From NCBI RefSeq assembly GCF_020907405.1, contig NZ_JAJJOE010000008.1, positions 372,001 through 436,000 on the forward strand: DNA of 64,000 bases, in the 5' to 3' direction. Origin of the DNA: Arthrobacter sp. zg-Y769. Its GTDB lineage: Bacteria > Actinomycetota > Actinomycetes > Actinomycetales > Micrococcaceae. Position 1 is the stretch's first letter. Each line of letters opens with the position of its first letter. A program made the translations under genes and the position numbers. The notes below the pieces were generated by a model that saw nothing but the letters and a program-made list of their open reading frames with translations, was not told where the DNA came from and ran no database searches. Below are positions 36,648 to 43,766 of this stretch, piece after piece.

Positions 36648-36667
36648 ATGTTACTCGCGAGTAACAT
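36648..36667. promoter_or_regulatory. Perfect 20-bp palindromic operator upstream of fadAB
   Basis: ATGTTACTCGCGAGTAACAT is a perfect palindrome 47 bases before the fadA start, between the divergent esterase and fadA. Size and symmetry fit a TetR-type repressor site, as known for acyl-CoA-responsive control of fatty-acid degradation genes. No TetR gene lies in the window, so the regulator would be encoded elsewhere. Confidence 0.75.
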
Positions 36668-36713
36668 CGACTCGGACGCTGTTCCGTTTCATATCTCAAA
36701 GAGGAGTAAGTAC

Positions 36714-37955
36714 GTGAGCCCACAAAGCCGATCACGGCAGATCAGGGACGTAGTTTTCGTTGACGGAGTGCGGACCCCCTTCGGCAAAGCAGGCGAAAAG
36801 GGTATCTACGCCGGAATGCGTGCCGACGACCTGGTGGTCAAGTGCATCCGCGAACTGATGCGCCGCAACCCGTCCCTTCCTCCGGAACGCATCGATGAAG
36901 TAGCCATTGCCGCCACCACCCAGTCCGGCGACCAGGGCATGACCATCGGGCGCACCGCCGCGCTCCTGGCCGGTCTGCCGCGCACCGTGCCGGGCTTCGC
37001 CATCGACCGCATGTGCGCCGGCGCCATGACGGCCGTGACCACCACCGCGTCCGGCATCGGCTTCGGCGCCTACGACGTCGTCATTGCCGGCGGCGTGGAG
37101 CACATGGGCAACCACCCGATGGGCAAGGATGCCGACCCGAACCCGCGCTTTATGACCGAGCGCCTGGTGGACCCGGCCGCCCTGAACATGGGCAACACTG
37201 CGGAGAACCTGCACGACCGCTTCCCGCACATTACCAAGGACCGCACCGACGCGTACGCCGCTGCGAGCCAGGAGAAGCTGGCCAAGGCCTACGCCGCCAA
37301 CTCCATCCAGCCGGACCTGGTGCCGGTGGCCACGAAGAAGCCGGGCACCGGCTGGACCCTGAACACCGTGGACGAACCGCCGCGCCCGGGCACCACCGTT
37401 GAAGACCTTGCCTCCCTGCGCACCCCGTTCCGCGCGCACGGCCGGGTCACGGCCGGTAACGCTGCCGGCCTGAACGACGGCGCCACCACCGCGCTGCTGG
37501 CCTCCGCCGAAGCCGCCGAGGAACTTGGCCTCGGCGTCAAGATGCGCCTGGTCGGCTACGCCTTCGCCGGCGTCGAGCCCGAGGTCATGGGCTACGGCCC
37601 GGTTCCCGCCACCGAAAAGGTACTGGAGCAGACCGGCCTGTCCATCGAGGACATCGGACTGTTTGAAATCAACGAGGCCTTCGCCATCCAGGTGTTGGCG
37701 TTCCTGGACCACTTCGGCATCGACGACGAGGATCCCCGCGTGAACCGCTACGGCGGCGCCATCGCCGTCGGGCACCCGCTGGCTTCCTCGGGCGTACGCC
37801 TGATGAACCAGCTGGCCCGCCAGTTCGAGGAAGACCCGACCGTCCGCTACGGCATGACCACCATGTGCATCGGCCTGGGCATGGGCGCCACCGTCATCTG
37901 GGAAAACCCGAACCACCCCGACTACAACACCGATTCCACGGAGGCCACGAAGTAA
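36714..37955 (+). CDS. fadA: Acetyl-CoA C-acyltransferase (beta-oxidation thiolase)
   Basis: 3-ketoacyl-CoA thiolase, 413 residues, last step of fatty-acid beta-oxidation. The nucleophile is Cys101 in DRMCAGAMTAV. NEAFA, GHPLASSGVR and the C-terminal MCIGLGMG complete the active site. The GTG at 36714 follows GAGGAG with seven bases between; the large open frame upstream is non-coding. Its stop overlaps the fadB start (TAATG), so the two subunits of the complex are made together. The palindrome at 36648-36667 probably controls the operon. Confidence 0.94.
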   Translation: MSPQSRSRQIRDVVFVDGVRTPFGKAGEKGIYAGMRADDLVVKCIRELMRRNPSLPPERIDEVAIAATTQSGDQGMTIGRTAALLAGLPRTVPGFAIDRMCAGAMTAVTTTASGIGFGAYDVVIAGGVEHMGNHPMGKDADPNPRFMTERLVDPAALNMGNTAENLHDRFPHITKDRTDAYAAASQEKLAKAYAANSIQPDLVPVATKKPGTGWTLNTVDEPPRPGTTVEDLASLRTPFRAHGRVTAGNAAGLNDGATTALLASAEAAEELGLGVKMRLVGYAFAGVEPEVMGYGPVPATEKVLEQTGLSIEDIGLFEINEAFAIQVLAFLDHFGIDDEDPRVNRYGGAIAVGHPLASSGVRLMNQLARQFEEDPTVRYGMTTMCIGLGMGATVIWENPNHPDYNTDSTEATK

Positions 37956-40093
37956 TGTCTGCTCCTGACTACCAGCGCCTCGCGGGACTGTTCCCCACCG
38001 AGGTTGTCACCCACTCCTACGTCTCCGACATCCAGCTCCCCGGCAACGCAGGCACCTTCGCGCTGATCACCCTGGACAACGACGTCGACCACTCCCGTCC
38101 CACCACGCTCGGTCCGAACACCCTGCTGGAGCTGGGTGCGAAGCTGGACGAGCTCAAGGTCCGCGCGGAGGCCGGCGAGATCGTCGGCGTCGGCGTCACC
38201 GGCAAGCCGTTCTACCTCGTTGCCGGCGCCGACCTTTCGGCAGTGAAGTCCATCTCCGAATACGAAGACGGCGTGGCGATGGCCCATCTGGGCCATGACG
38301 TGTACGCCAAGCTCGGCAACCTGGGCGTGCCCAGCTTCGCCTTCATCAACGGCGTTGCCCTCGGCGGCGGCCTGGAGATTGCCCTGCAGTCCGATTACCG
38401 CACGGTTTCCACCGGTGCCGGTGCGCTCTCGCTGCCCGAGGCGTTCATCGGCCTGGTGCCGGGCTGGGGCGGTGTGTACCTGCTGCCGCGCCTGATCGGT
38501 CCCGAGAACGCCGTGAAGGTGATGATCGAGAACCCGCTGAGCAACAACCGCACCCTCTCCGGGGCTGCCGCCTACAAGCTGGGCATCGCCGACGCCCTGT
38601 TCGAGCCGGCGGACTTCCTGGAGCAGTCCCTCACCTGGGCCTCCCGCGTGATCCGCGGCGAGGAGCAGGTTTCCCGGCCCAACGCCGTCGAACCCGCCGA
38701 CGCCGGCGAAGCCTGGGATGCCGCCGTCGCCAAGGGACGCGCGTTTGTGGAGGCCAAGACCTCCAACGCAGCCCCCGCCCCGGCCCTGGTCCTGGACCTG
38801 CTCGAAGCCGGCAAGACCTGGACCCGGGAGGAATCCCGCGAGGCCGAGTGCAATGCCCTGGCCGAACTGATGCAGACCCCGCAGTTCCGCTCCACCGTCT
38901 ACGCGTTCCTGGACCTGGTCCAGAAGCGCGGCAAGCGTCCCGCCGGCGCTCCGGACAAGAAGCTGGCCCGCCCGGTCACCAAGGTGGGCGTGGTCGGCGC
39001 CGGCCTGATGGCCAGCCAGCTCGCCCTGCTGTTCGCCCGCCAGCTGAAGGTGCCCGTGGTGATGACGGACATCGACCAGGCCCGCGTGGACAAGGGCGTG
39101 GGCTACGTGCACGCCGAAGTGGACAAGCTCCTGGCCAAGAAGCGCATCTCCCCCGACGCCGCCAACCGCACCAAGGGCCTGGTCACCGGTTCGGTTTCCA
39201 AGGAAGCGTTCTCCGACGCCGACTTCGTCATCGAGGCCGTCTTCGAGGAACTCTCGGTCAAGAAGCAGGTGTTCGCCGAGGTGGAGGCCGTGGTCTCCCC
39301 CGAATGCATCCTGGCCACCAACACCTCCTCCCTCTCCGTGACGGAAATGGCCGCGGACCTGCAGCACCCGGAGCGGGTAGTGGGGTTCCACTTCTTCAAC
39401 CCGGTCGCCGTTATGCCGCTGCTGGAAATCGTGCGCGCTCCCAAGACCGACGACGCCGTGCTGGCCACCGCCTTTGTGCTGGCCAGGCAGCTGAAGAAGA
39501 CCGCTGTGCTGGTCAAGGACGCCGCCGCCTTCGTGGTGAACCGCATCCTGGGCCGCATGTTCGGCGAGATCACCATGGTCTTCGACGAGGGCACCGACGC
39601 CGCCACCGCGGACAACGCGCTGCGCCCGATGGGCCTGCCTATGTCCCCGTTCACCCTGCTCGCCCTCGTGGGCCTGCCGGTGGGACAGCATGTGCAGGAA
39701 TCTCTGCACTCGGCCTTCGGTGAGCGCTTCTGGCTCTCGAAGAACTCGCAGAAGATCATCGACGCCGGCATCAAGTCCCTGTGGCAGAAGGACGAGGACG
39801 GCAAGGCCTACATCCCCGAGGAAACCCTGGCGATGCTGGACTTCGGCACCACTCCCTCCACCTCCGAGGAGGTCCTGCGCCGCACGCAGGACGCCCTGGC
39901 CGAGGAAATCGGGCTCATGCTTGCCGAGGGCGTTGTGGCAGCTCCGGAGGACATCGACCTGTGCATGATCCTCGGTGCCGGCTGGCCGATGCACCTGGGC
40001 GGCATCACGCCGTACCTGGACCGCGTCGGTGCGTCCGAGCGCGTGAACGGCAAGAAGTTCCATGAGTCAGGGGTTGCTGCTCCGGCTGCGTAG
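37955..40093 (+). CDS. fadB: Fatty-acid oxidation multifunctional protein: enoyl-CoA hydratase / 3-hydroxyacyl-CoA dehydrogenase
   Basis: A 712-residue two-domain enzyme. The crotonase domain (about 1-190) has an oxyanion region near GKPFYLVAGADL and NGVALGGGLEIALQSDYR. The 3-hydroxyacyl-CoA dehydrogenase part has the NAD loop VGVVGAGLMASQLA (about 346-359), FHFFNPVAVMPLLEIVR with its catalytic His, and a duplicated C-terminal domain to about 700. AGLM replaces the more usual AGxMG at the third glycine. It forms the beta-oxidation complex with FadA, whose gene it overlaps by one base. A 94-bp palindromic element begins 32 bases after the stop. Confidence 0.93.
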   Translation: MSAPDYQRLAGLFPTEVVTHSYVSDIQLPGNAGTFALITLDNDVDHSRPTTLGPNTLLELGAKLDELKVRAEAGEIVGVGVTGKPFYLVAGADLSAVKSISEYEDGVAMAHLGHDVYAKLGNLGVPSFAFINGVALGGGLEIALQSDYRTVSTGAGALSLPEAFIGLVPGWGGVYLLPRLIGPENAVKVMIENPLSNNRTLSGAAAYKLGIADALFEPADFLEQSLTWASRVIRGEEQVSRPNAVEPADAGEAWDAAVAKGRAFVEAKTSNAAPAPALVLDLLEAGKTWTREESREAECNALAELMQTPQFRSTVYAFLDLVQKRGKRPAGAPDKKLARPVTKVGVVGAGLMASQLALLFARQLKVPVVMTDIDQARVDKGVGYVHAEVDKLLAKKRISPDAANRTKGLVTGSVSKEAFSDADFVIEAVFEELSVKKQVFAEVEAVVSPECILATNTSSLSVTEMAADLQHPERVVGFHFFNPVAVMPLLEIVRAPKTDDAVLATAFVLARQLKKTAVLVKDAAAFVVNRILGRMFGEITMVFDEGTDAATADNALRPMGLPMSPFTLLALVGLPVGQHVQESLHSAFGERFWLSKNSQKIIDAGIKSLWQKDEDGKAYIPEETLAMLDFGTTPSTSEEVLRRTQDALAEEIGLMLAEGVVAAPEDIDLCMILGAGWPMHLGGITPYLDRVGASERVNGKKFHESGVAAPAA

Positions 40094-40125
40094 CTTGTAG
40101 CCCTAGGCATCGCCCGCGCTTGTCC

Positions 40126-40219
40126 GCGCCGGGCGGACCGGAACGGCGGCAACGAAAATCCTTTGCTGGCTTCAGCTCGCGGGAATTATCAAAGCCGCCT
40201 CACCCGGTCCGTCCGGCGC
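40126..40219. repeat. 94-bp palindromic repeat element, copy B
   Basis: Outer arms of 16 bases (40126-40141 and 40204-40219, 15 of 16 paired) enclose GGCGGC (40145-40150) and GCCGCC (40194-40199), with AACGAAAATCC and ATTATCAAA inside. The same nested layout and much of the sequence are found inverted at 40867-40959. It can fold into a long hairpin and may also terminate fadB. Confidence 0.88.
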
Positions 40220-40290
40220 TTTTGCGTGTCCGTCCCGGCGCATTTCGATTCGGTCTGGTCAGGGTGCAGCGGCTGCGCTAGCCTCCCTGC

Positions 40291-40521
40291 ATGAGCGAGG
40301 ACCCAACCTGGTCGCAGAAGCATGCCAAGCGAATGGTGGTGGTCATACTCAGTGCCGGCGTCTCTCTCTGGCTGCTTCTCCTGTTGCCGTTCGATGAGCC
40401 CTGGAATTGGCTGTTGGTTGGGCTTTTCCTGGTGCTGGGCGCGGCTTTCATCGGGCTGCTGGCAAGCTTCTTCCTGCAGCAGCGTGACGATTACTGGCAT
40501 GAACAGGAAAGGGACAGCTAA
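40291..40521 (+). CDS. Small two-helix membrane protein
   Basis: A 76-residue protein with two hydrophobic segments (MVVVILSAGVSLWLLLLLPF and WLLVGLFLVLGAAFIGLLASFFL) and a charged tail QQRDDYWHEQERDS. I recognise no specific family; DUF4229-like small actinobacterial proteins look similar. Its stop abuts the ATG of the DUF4287 gene, so the pair is co-translated. Both lie between two inverted palindromic elements. Confidence 0.65.
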   Translation: MSEDPTWSQKHAKRMVVVILSAGVSLWLLLLLPFDEPWNWLLVGLFLVLGAAFIGLLASFFLQQRDDYWHEQERDS

Positions 40522-40866
40522 ATGTCTTTCCAGGCCTATCTCGACGCCATCGAGGAGAAAACGGGACTAACACCCCGCCAGCTTGTGGATGTTGCCGCAG
40601 CCAAAGGGTTCAGCGGAGGGGACGTCAAGGCAGGGGAAATCCTCGAGTGGCTGAAGACCGACTACGCCATCGGACGCGGACACGGCATGGCACTCGTCCA
40701 TGTCATCAGAAACGGGGCCCAGATCGACAAGAAACACGTCGGCACAACAGGAACCCACCGCGACGAATCCGAAACCCTCTGGCTCGACGGCAAGGCAACC
40801 AAACCCGGAAGCGCTGGAGATCCGGGAGGGCCCGGGGCACTGGAGGGTCAGGCGGGCCCGGGCTAG
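40522..40866 (+). CDS. DUF4287 domain-containing protein
   Basis: A 114-residue protein. Residues 1-60 match the DUF4287 pattern: MSFQAYLDAIEEKTGLTPRQ, then AAAKGFSGGDVKAGEILEWLK and the YAIGRGHGMALVHVI segment. The remainder (about 85-114) is Gly/Pro-rich and runs straight into the palindromic element that begins at the base after its stop, so the C-terminus may have been altered by that element. Function unknown. Confidence 0.82.
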   Translation: MSFQAYLDAIEEKTGLTPRQLVDVAAAKGFSGGDVKAGEILEWLKTDYAIGRGHGMALVHVIRNGAQIDKKHVGTTGTHRDESETLWLDGKATKPGSAGDPGGPGALEGQAGPG

Positions 40867-40959
40867 GCGCCGGAGGGTCCGGGTTAGGCGGCTTTAATAA
40901 TCCCTGCGAGCTCTGCGAGCAAGGGATTTTCGTTGCCGCCGTTCCGGACCCACCGGCGC
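40867..40959. repeat. 93-bp palindromic repeat element, copy C (inverted relative to B)
   Basis: Outer arms 40867-40882 and 40944-40959 pair at 15 of 16 bases. GGCGGC at 40887-40892 and GCCGCC at 40935-40940 form the inner arms. Read on the minus strand it gives AACGAAAATCC...GATTATTAAA between the inner arms, nearly the same as copy B, plus the GCTCGCAGAGCTCGC centre seen in copy A. It starts at the base after the DUF4287 stop codon. Confidence 0.88.
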
Positions 40960-41011
40960 AGCCGCGCACCCAAGGAGGTGCACCCAAGGCGACGCACCGT
41001 TGATGCAGAAC

Positions 41012-41989
41012 TTAGAACAAAGCAACCTTCGGCGTCTTCGGGAAGATCCGGTCCAGTTCTTCCAGGTCCTTCTCCGACGGCTCCCAGCACACGGCTTCGG
41101 CGTTCTGCTGGACCTGCTCCACCTTGGTGGCACCGGCAATGACCGATGCGACCGACGGCTGCGCGGCGAGCCAGGAGAACGCCACCTGCACTTCGGTCAG
41201 TCCGCGCTCGGAGGCGAACCGGCCGAACTCGGCCAGCTGCTCCAGGTCCGCATTCTCCAGCAGGTTCTTGCGCGAATGCGTGAGGCGGCTTCCCTCGGGC
41301 GCCTTACCGCTGCTGTACTTGCCGGTGAGCAGGCCGTTGGCCAGCGGGAAGTAGGGCAGCACGCCCAGACCGTAGGCTTCGGCAGCGGGAGTAACCTCGA
41401 GCTCGGCCCGGCGGTCCAGCAGGTTGTAGTGGTTCTGGGCGGAGATGAACGGGGTGTACCCGCCCATCCGGGCCGTGAACTCGGCTTCGGCAATCTGCCA
41501 GCCCGTCCGGTTGGAGTGTCCGATGTAGCGGACCTTTCCGCTGGTCACCAGGTCATCGAGTGCGGCAAGGGTCTCCTCGATGGGGGTGAGCGGATCCGGG
41601 GTGTGGAACTGGTACAGGTCAATCCAGTCCGTGTTCAGGCGGCGCAGGGAAGCCTCCGCAGCCTTCACGATGTACCGGCGCGAGCCCCGGGCACCGAAGT
41701 CCGCACCGTTGACGCCCTGCATGTCCATTCCGAATTTGGTGGCCAGCACAATGTCGTCGCGCCGCGAGCGCAGCGCCTTGCCCAGCATTTCCTCGCTCAG
41801 CCCCGGTGTGCGCCCGTAGGTATCGGCCACGTCGAACAGGGTGACGCCGGCGTCGATCGCGGCATGGACGACGGCGTCGGTGCCCTCCTGCGATTCAGTG
41901 GGTGTTCCCGGCCGGCCCAGGTTGTTGCAGCCGAGCCCGACCGTGGAGACGGTCAGGCCGGAATTTCCGAGTCTGTTGTAAGAAGTCAT
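41012..41989 (-). CDS. Aldo/keto reductase
   Basis: NADPH-dependent oxidoreductase of the AKR superfamily, 325 residues, TIM barrel. The tetrad is visible as Asp and Tyr in FDVADTYGR, Lys in LATKFGMD and His in YQFHTPD. The C-terminal NADP-binding loop contains VASVIAGATKVEQVQQNAEA. It resembles the YghZ/Kv-beta-like bacterial AKRs. The start MTSYNRLGNSGLTVSTVGLGC is the usual family start; the open frame upstream crosses repeats and is not coding. Substrate unknown. Confidence 0.92.
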   Translation of the reverse strand: MTSYNRLGNSGLTVSTVGLGCNNLGRPGTPTESQEGTDAVVHAAIDAGVTLFDVADTYGRTPGLSEEMLGKALRSRRDDIVLATKFGMDMQGVNGADFGARGSRRYIVKAAEASLRRLNTDWIDLYQFHTPDPLTPIEETLAALDDLVTSGKVRYIGHSNRTGWQIAEAEFTARMGGYTPFISAQNHYNLLDRRAELEVTPAAEAYGLGVLPYFPLANGLLTGKYSSGKAPEGSRLTHSRKNLLENADLEQLAEFGRFASERGLTEVQVAFSWLAAQPSVASVIAGATKVEQVQQNAEAVCWEPSEKDLEELDRIFPKTPKVALF

Positions 41990-42029
41990 GCAAGCTACGG
42001 TACTCCCGTGAACCGCTCTCCTTGTGCGT

Positions 42030-42515
42030 CTCCCGGATCCCTGCGGTTTGCGCAGAATCCCTCGGTTTGTCCGGATCCCTGCTCCGCGCGGCGCGGGGAT
42101 CCGGACAAACCGCAGGGATTCGGACTCCCGTCGGAAGCCCAGCGCCGGGGGACGGGAAATCCCTCGAATCCCTGCGGTTTGGGAGAATCCGTACGGTTTG
42201 GGAAATCCCTGCCACTGCGCAGCGGAGGATTTTCCCAAACCGGCAGCAAAGTCCCAACCCGGCAGCAGAACGCGCTAGCCCGGGAAGTTGTCCAGGGTGG
42301 TGGTTGGCACAGGAGGCCCCCAAACGCGACCTGCACGGTCCAGCGCCGGAAAGCCGACGGGAAATCCCTCGAATCCCTGCGGTTTGGGAAAACCCGTACG
42401 GTTTGGGAAAACCCGTACGGTTTGGGAAATCCCGGCCGCTGCGCAGCGGAGGGATTTCCCAAACCGGAAGCAGGATCCCAAACCGGCAGCAGAACGCGCT
42501 AGCCCGGGAAGGTGT
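42030..42515. repeat. Complex repeat region with an internal duplication
   Basis: It starts with CCTGCGGTTTG/CAAACCGCAGG palindromes (42038-42118) of the type seen at 12.2 kb. A block of about 150 bases (about 42140-42290) recurs at about 42341-42515. Each block contains GGTTTGGGAAATCCC paired with GGATTTCCCAAACC around a CTGCGCAGCG centre. The second block has one extra 19-base unit (three GGTTTGGGA units against two). The region fills the space between the aldo/keto reductase and the next small gene; only the gene remnant listed separately is coding-like. Confidence 0.85.
42275..42304 (-). pseudogene. Remnant: duplicated 3' end of the neighbouring small gene
   Basis: On the minus strand this encodes TTTLDNFPG and a stop, against NSTLDTFPG and a stop at the end of the gene at 42499-42813. 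Both are followed by the same CGCGTTCTGCTGCCGG. Only the last roughly ten codons are recognisable. It lies in the first copy of the duplicated block, so it is best explained as a leftover from the duplication or deletion of a paralogue. Confidence 0.5.
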
Positions 42516-42813
42516 CCAGTGTGCTGTTGGGGCCCGGCGCCTTGTCGGTTTCCAGGATGTACTGGATGGGGATGGCGCCGGTGGGAAGCAACCCGGTGTA
42601 AACCTGCTCGCTGCGCCGGCGCTCGGCTTCGATCCCCTCGCCCCGGACCGCGGCGGAAAACACCTGCATGGACAGCGGCTGTGTTCCCTGCCGCTCGCTC
42701 CAGATCATGTACATACCGTAGAGGTCGGCGACGGGGGTTGCTTCGTCATCCAGATCGCCTACGGTGCACTCGGCGAGAAACCGGTGGATTTCCGGCAGTA
42801 TGTCCTGAGCCAT
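42499..42813 (-). CDS. Small winged-helix-like protein of unknown function
   Basis: A 104-residue protein: MAQDILPEIHRFLAECTVGD, then VADLYGMYMIWSERQGTQPLSMQVFSAAV and a GLLPTGAIPIQYIL end. The segment LYxxYxxWxxxxGxxPLSxxxFxxAxR is like the winged-helix module at the C-terminus of D5-type phage/plasmid primases, here free-standing. DNA binding is therefore a guess. The end of the gene is part of a duplicated repeat block. No primase or helicase is near. Confidence 0.6.
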   Translation of the reverse strand: MAQDILPEIHRFLAECTVGDLDDEATPVADLYGMYMIWSERQGTQPLSMQVFSAAVRGEGIEAERRRSEQVYTGLLPTGAIPIQYILETDKAPGPNSTLDTFPG

Positions 42814-42863
42814 ACCTACGACCCTATCCCCTGCTCACCCTGCCCGGCAGTCCCCCGGAACGG

Positions 42864-43721
42864 TTACTTCCGGGCCCGCAGCAGGTAGTCCTCAAACCCC
42901 AGCGGCGGAACGCCGGTGAGCTGTTCGATGTCCGTGCTGGCCGGTGCCAGTTGCCCTGCGGCAATGGCCTGGTAGCTGCTGGTCCAGGCTTCGGCCTGCC
43001 ACCGGGCGGCACCGGCTTTGATCCGGGACGCCATGGCCTCCTCGTAGGTTTCCACTTGGTAGAGCACGCGGCGTCCGGTCGCCCTTGTGAGGATGCCCGC
43101 AACCTCGTCCATAGTCAGCTCGGCGGGGCCGGTGAGCGTGTAGGCCCGGCCGCTGTGCTGTTCCGGGGCGAGGAGGATCTTCGCGGCGGTGCGGGCAATA
43201 TCGGTCCGCGCCACCGGAGCGAAGCGGCCCTCCCCCGCCGGACCGCGGATGACGCCGTCGGGCTGGACGAAGGTGGGAAGTACATCCTGGTACAGGCAGT
43301 TCCGCAGGAAGGTGTGGGCAAGCCCTTCCCGGGACGCGATGTACTCCTCGGTGGCGGCGTGGTCCCGTGCCAGGGTGAACACTGCATCCGGTGCCGCCCC
43401 CATGAAGGACGTGTACACAATGTGCTGCACACCGGCCCCTACCGCCGCATCCACGAAGGTGCAGTGGTCCTCGACCCGGTGCGGGCTCTCGTCCGCGGAC
43501 ACCATAAACAGCGTCTGCACGCCGCGCAGCGCGCTGGCCGCCTGCCGACCGTCCAGATACGACGCCGCGAACACAGGGGTATCCGCCAGTTCCGGCAGCC
43601 GGGCGGTGTGCCGCGCGAGCAGCCGCTGACGGACCCCCGCCTCCGCGAGCAGCCGGGCGACGGCGCCGCCCAGGGCGCCGGTCGCTCCCGTAACGGCGAG
43701 GGCTGGAACGTTATCCGCCAT
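42864..43721 (-). CDS. NmrA-like / atypical SDR NAD(P)-binding protein
   Basis: A 285-residue protein with the N-terminal TGATGALGGAVARLL dinucleotide loop (about 12-26) and the NmrA-type order: short strand-helix repeats, then VQHIVYTSFMGAAP (about 100) with no YxxxK, then FLRNCLYQDVLP. Such proteins act as quinone reductases (QOR2-like) or redox sensors. The C-terminal TLTGPAELTMDEVAGILTRATGR is typical. It lies just downstream of dxs on the same strand, with a 45-base gap, but no functional link is evident. Confidence 0.85.
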   Translation of the reverse strand: MADNVPALAVTGATGALGGAVARLLAEAGVRQRLLARHTARLPELADTPVFAASYLDGRQAASALRGVQTLFMVSADESPHRVEDHCTFVDAAVGAGVQHIVYTSFMGAAPDAVFTLARDHAATEEYIASREGLAHTFLRNCLYQDVLPTFVQPDGVIRGPAGEGRFAPVARTDIARTAAKILLAPEQHSGRAYTLTGPAELTMDEVAGILTRATGRRVLYQVETYEEAMASRIKAGAARWQAEAWTSSYQAIAAGQLAPASTDIEQLTGVPPLGFEDYLLRARK

Positions 43722-43766
43722 GGCTTACACCCCTTCCTTGCGGTCCGGATCCCGGACCTGGCGCGG

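Noticed and set aside
37922-40063. 713-codon open frame on the minus strand opposite fadB
   Set aside because: Antisense shadow; His/Gln/Gly-biased composition and no recognisable motif.
42030-42515. CRISPR array or insertion-sequence end
   Set aside because: The repeat block is a tandem or segmental duplication with palindromes, without spacers, transposase or target-site duplication.
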